This document shows, one piece after another, positions 21,232 to 23,046 of a DNA stretch of 23,046 nucleotides. A program made the position numbers and the translations under genes. The stretch comes from Thioalkalivibrio sp. (lineage in GTDB: Bacteria; Pseudomonadota; Gammaproteobacteria; Ectothiorhodospirales; Ectothiorhodospiraceae), in NCBI GenBank assembly GCA_003555285.1, contig PWGH01000308.1, positions 1-23,046 on the forward strand, in the 5' to 3' direction. Positions within the stretch are counted from its first letter, which is position 1; every line of letters starts with the position of its first letter. Below the pieces are notes generated by a model, which was given only the letters and a program-made list of their open reading frames with translations, searched no databases and had not been told where the DNA came from.

Positions 21232-22073
21232 TCCCGGTCGCCCGGCCCTGCGAGGGCAGGAGTAGCAGGGCGGCGGGCCGCTCGAGCCTGCGCCTTTGGG
21301 GGCGGGGGCGGTCGAGGCTGGGTGTGTGGGCTGCGGGGTTGCTGACCGTGGTTCTGGGCGCCGGGTGTGCCGGCCTGCAGCCCCAGGCGTCGGGGGACCA
21401 GAAGCGAGCGGCCGAGATCAATGCCGAACTGGGGATCAGCTACCTGCGGCAGAATGAGCTTGGGCAGGCGCAGCGGGCGCTGGAGCGGGCGTTGCAGTTT
21501 GACCCCAACCTGCCGATGACCCATCTCGGTTTGGCCTCCCTGCGCCAGCGCCAGGGAGTGACCGACGCGGCCATCGGGCATTATCGGAAGGCGCTGGCGC
21601 TCGAACCCAATAATGCCTATGCCCAGACCAACCTGGGTGATCTGTTGTGCCGTCAGGGCGAAACCGAAGCCGGGCTCGATTTGTTGGAGCGGGCCATCGC
21701 CAATCCTTCCTATTCGGCGCGTGAGGTCGCGCTGCTGAATGCCGGGCTGTGCCATCGCCGGGCCGGCGATACCGAACGCGCTGAGGCGCGCATCCGCGAG
21801 GCCCTGCGCCTGGATCCCGAATACCCGGAGGCCCTCTACGAGATGGCGGTGTTGAGCTTCGAGGCGGGGCGGCCGTTGCAGACCCGCGCCTTCCTGTCGC
21901 GTCTGCGGGCGTTGGGAATCAGCAGCGCGGGGTCCTTATTCCTCTGCCATCAGGCCGAGATGACGCTGAGCAATCACAGCGAGGCTGAGGCCTGTGCACG
22001 ACAACTGCAACACGAGTTCAGCGACAGCGAAGAGGCCGCAGAACTCCAGCGCCGGGAACGCATCCGTGGTTGA
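21228..22073 (+). CDS. pilF: Type IV pilus biogenesis lipoprotein PilF/PilW (TPR protein)
   Basis: 281-residue probable outer-membrane lipoprotein. In pilus systems PilF helps assemble and place the PilQ secretin. The lipobox candidate is LGAGC with the lipid-bearing Cys47, after a hydrophobic stretch at about 31-46 and a long basic n-region (about 30 residues), which is unusual; a later GTG start near residue 33 is possible but would cut the signal. TPR repeats follow: residues about 60-95 ([28 protein letters not shown]), 96-130, 131-165, 168-205, and onwards. It overlaps rlmN by 4 bases and rodZ by 8, in the standard gene order. PilF is also possible as a general TPR lipoprotein, but the context favours this call. 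Confidence 0.88.
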   Translation: MIPVARPCEGRSSRAAGRSSLRLWGRGRSRLGVWAAGLLTVVLGAGCAGLQPQASGDQKRAAEINAELGISYLRQNELGQAQRALERALQFDPNLPMTHLGLASLRQRQGVTDAAIGHYRKALALEPNNAYAQTNLGDLLCRQGETEAGLDLLERAIANPSYSAREVALLNAGLCHRRAGDTERAEARIREALRLDPEYPEALYEMAVLSFEAGRPLQTRAFLSRLRALGISSAGSLFLCHQAEMTLSNHSEAEACARQLQHEFSDSEEAAELQRRERIRG

Positions 22074-23046
22074 ACGCAAGGATGATCGGGAACCCGGCTT
22101 CGACGGCATCGACGAACTGGACGAAACCCAGGGCCTCCCCGCCGGTCTGCGTAGCGAGGATCGGCATGCAGATGAGCGGAGCGCCAAGGCGAAGGGGGCC
22201 GGGCCCCTGCCCGAATCCGCCGGCACCACCGGGATTCCAGGTTCGGGCGCCAGCGGCTTGCGCACGCGGGTATCGCCGGCGGGCTTGGATCCGGACGCCA
22301 CCGGTGCCGGCGATCCCGGCCGTGCGATTCGCCGGGCACGCGAGGCTCTTGGTCTCGATGCCGCGACCCTGGCCTACCGTACCCGCCTGTCGCTGCGCAC
22401 GATCGAGGATCTCGAGTCGAATCGGCTGGACGCGATGCCGCCGGCCTATGTGCGGGGGTACCTGCGGGCGATTGCCCGCGAATTGAGCGAGGATTCCGAG
22501 GTGTGGATCCGGGCCTACGAAGGCTTGGGCTATACCGAGCCGGTGTTGCGGCCGACCTTGCAGAAGAAGGCCCCCGCGCGCGCGGGGCGCCGGCTGGGGC
22601 TTGTGCTGCTGCTGGCGGGCGTGGGCGCGGGCACCTTTTTCTACGTCGAGCGTGAGCACGGGGATTCGCTGGTCGGGTTTCTGGACTGGACACAGGGCGT
22701 TCAGGACCGCTGGTCATCGGTGGGGGGCGACACGGATGCGGACGCGACACGAACGGGCGTGCAGGACGCGATACCCGAAGACGTCGAACCGCGCGATACC
22801 GCCGTTGCGGAGGCCACGGAGCGGGCGGAACCCTTGACCGAACTCGAGTGGGCCGTGGAGCCCGGTATCCCGACTCTGGTTGATGAGGCGGCTGACGCGA
22901 CGTCTGACGAGACGGCGTCGTTGCGTATGGACCGGATGCCCCGTCCCTCCGACGACGCGGCGCCGCCCCTGCGCCCACAGGTCCTGCGTTCACAGGATCG
23001 GGACTCGCAAGAAACGGCTGGTGCGGACGCCTCGGCCACCGATCCG
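22066..23046 (+). CDS. rodZ: RodZ-like cytoskeleton protein (N-terminal part)
   Basis: 327 residues are visible; the gene continues past the window end. RodZ is an inner-membrane protein that links MreB to the cell-shape machinery. The cytoplasmic Cro-type helix-turn-helix is at about 85-150 (GRAIRRAREALGLDAATLAYRT; IEDLESNRLDAMPPAYVRGYLRAIA). A single membrane segment lies at about 176-194 (RRLGLVLLLAGVGAGTFFYV), followed by an acidic, Ala/Thr-rich periplasmic linker. The GTG at 22066 overlaps pilF by 8 bases; no in-frame ATG precedes the domain. From this start there is an unusual acidic, glycine-rich extension of about 84 residues before the helix-turn-helix. The C-terminal beta domain is not visible. 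Confidence 0.88.
   Translation, partial: MVERKDDREPGFDGIDELDETQGLPAGLRSEDRHADERSAKAKGAGPLPESAGTTGIPGSGASGLRTRVSPAGLDPDATGAGDPGRAIRRAREALGLDAATLAYRTRLSLRTIEDLESNRLDAMPPAYVRGYLRAIARELSEDSEVWIRAYEGLGYTEPVLRPTLQKKAPARAGRRLGLVLLLAGVGAGTFFYVEREHGDSLVGFLDWTQGVQDRWSSVGGDTDADATRTGVQDAIPEDVEPRDTAVAEATERAEPLTELEWAVEPGIPTLVDEAADATSDETASLRMDRMPRPSDDAAPPLRPQVLRSQDRDSQETAGADASATDP

Overview
The window reads as chromosomal DNA of a GC-rich gammaproteobacterial sulfur oxidiser, most like the Chromatiales/Ectothiorhodospiraceae. Two things support this: an oxidative-type (reverse) dissimilatory sulfite reductase operon that includes dsrEFH, and a housekeeping block with the gammaproteobacterial order trmJ-cysE-iscR ... 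ndk-rlmN-pilF-rodZ. No tRNA, rRNA, insertion sequence or CRISPR array was recognised.

Region 1 (1-4480, minus strand) is the start of the dsr operon: dsrA-dsrB-dsrE-dsrF-dsrH-dsrC-dsrM, with dsrM cut by the window edge. DsrAB oxidises sulfur carried on DsrC, DsrEFH passes sulfur to DsrC, and DsrM belongs to the membrane complex that recycles DsrC. Key residues are intact (DsrE Cys78, DsrH Cys20, DsrC Cys98 and Cys109). Strong hairpins lie between dsrB and dsrE and between dsrC and dsrM, which suggests segmental control of transcript levels.

Region 2 (4481-9165, plus strand, divergent from dsr) is a poorly characterised accessory cluster: a TauD/TfdA-like dioxygenase, a 63-aa protein, an orphan Cas6/Cmx6-like RAMP protein with no CRISPR nearby, a DsrC paralogue lacking both C-terminal cysteines, a 67-aa protein, a DUF3050 (haem-oxygenase-like) protein and a helical 215-aa protein. 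A related CCTATCCC-type imperfect palindrome lies upstream of dsrA, of the dioxygenase gene and of the 67-aa gene. It is a candidate shared operator tying this cluster to dsr. This is the best candidate for an undescribed system in the window.

Region 3 (9234-16355, minus strand) holds two large signalling genes: a CheB-CheR-coiled-coil-PAS fusion, then a multi-PAS/GAF GGDEF-EAL protein. They are probably co-transcribed and link a chemoreceptor-modification-type sensor to cyclic-di-GMP.

Region 4 (16693-23046, plus strand) is trmJ-cysE-iscR, then a 582-bp repeat-rich gap, then ndk-rlmN-pilF-rodZ (rodZ runs off the edge). In many relatives the iscSUA-hscBA-fdx genes lie between iscR and ndk. 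Here they are missing and the gap is filled with palindromes and direct repeats, although IscR keeps its cluster ligands.
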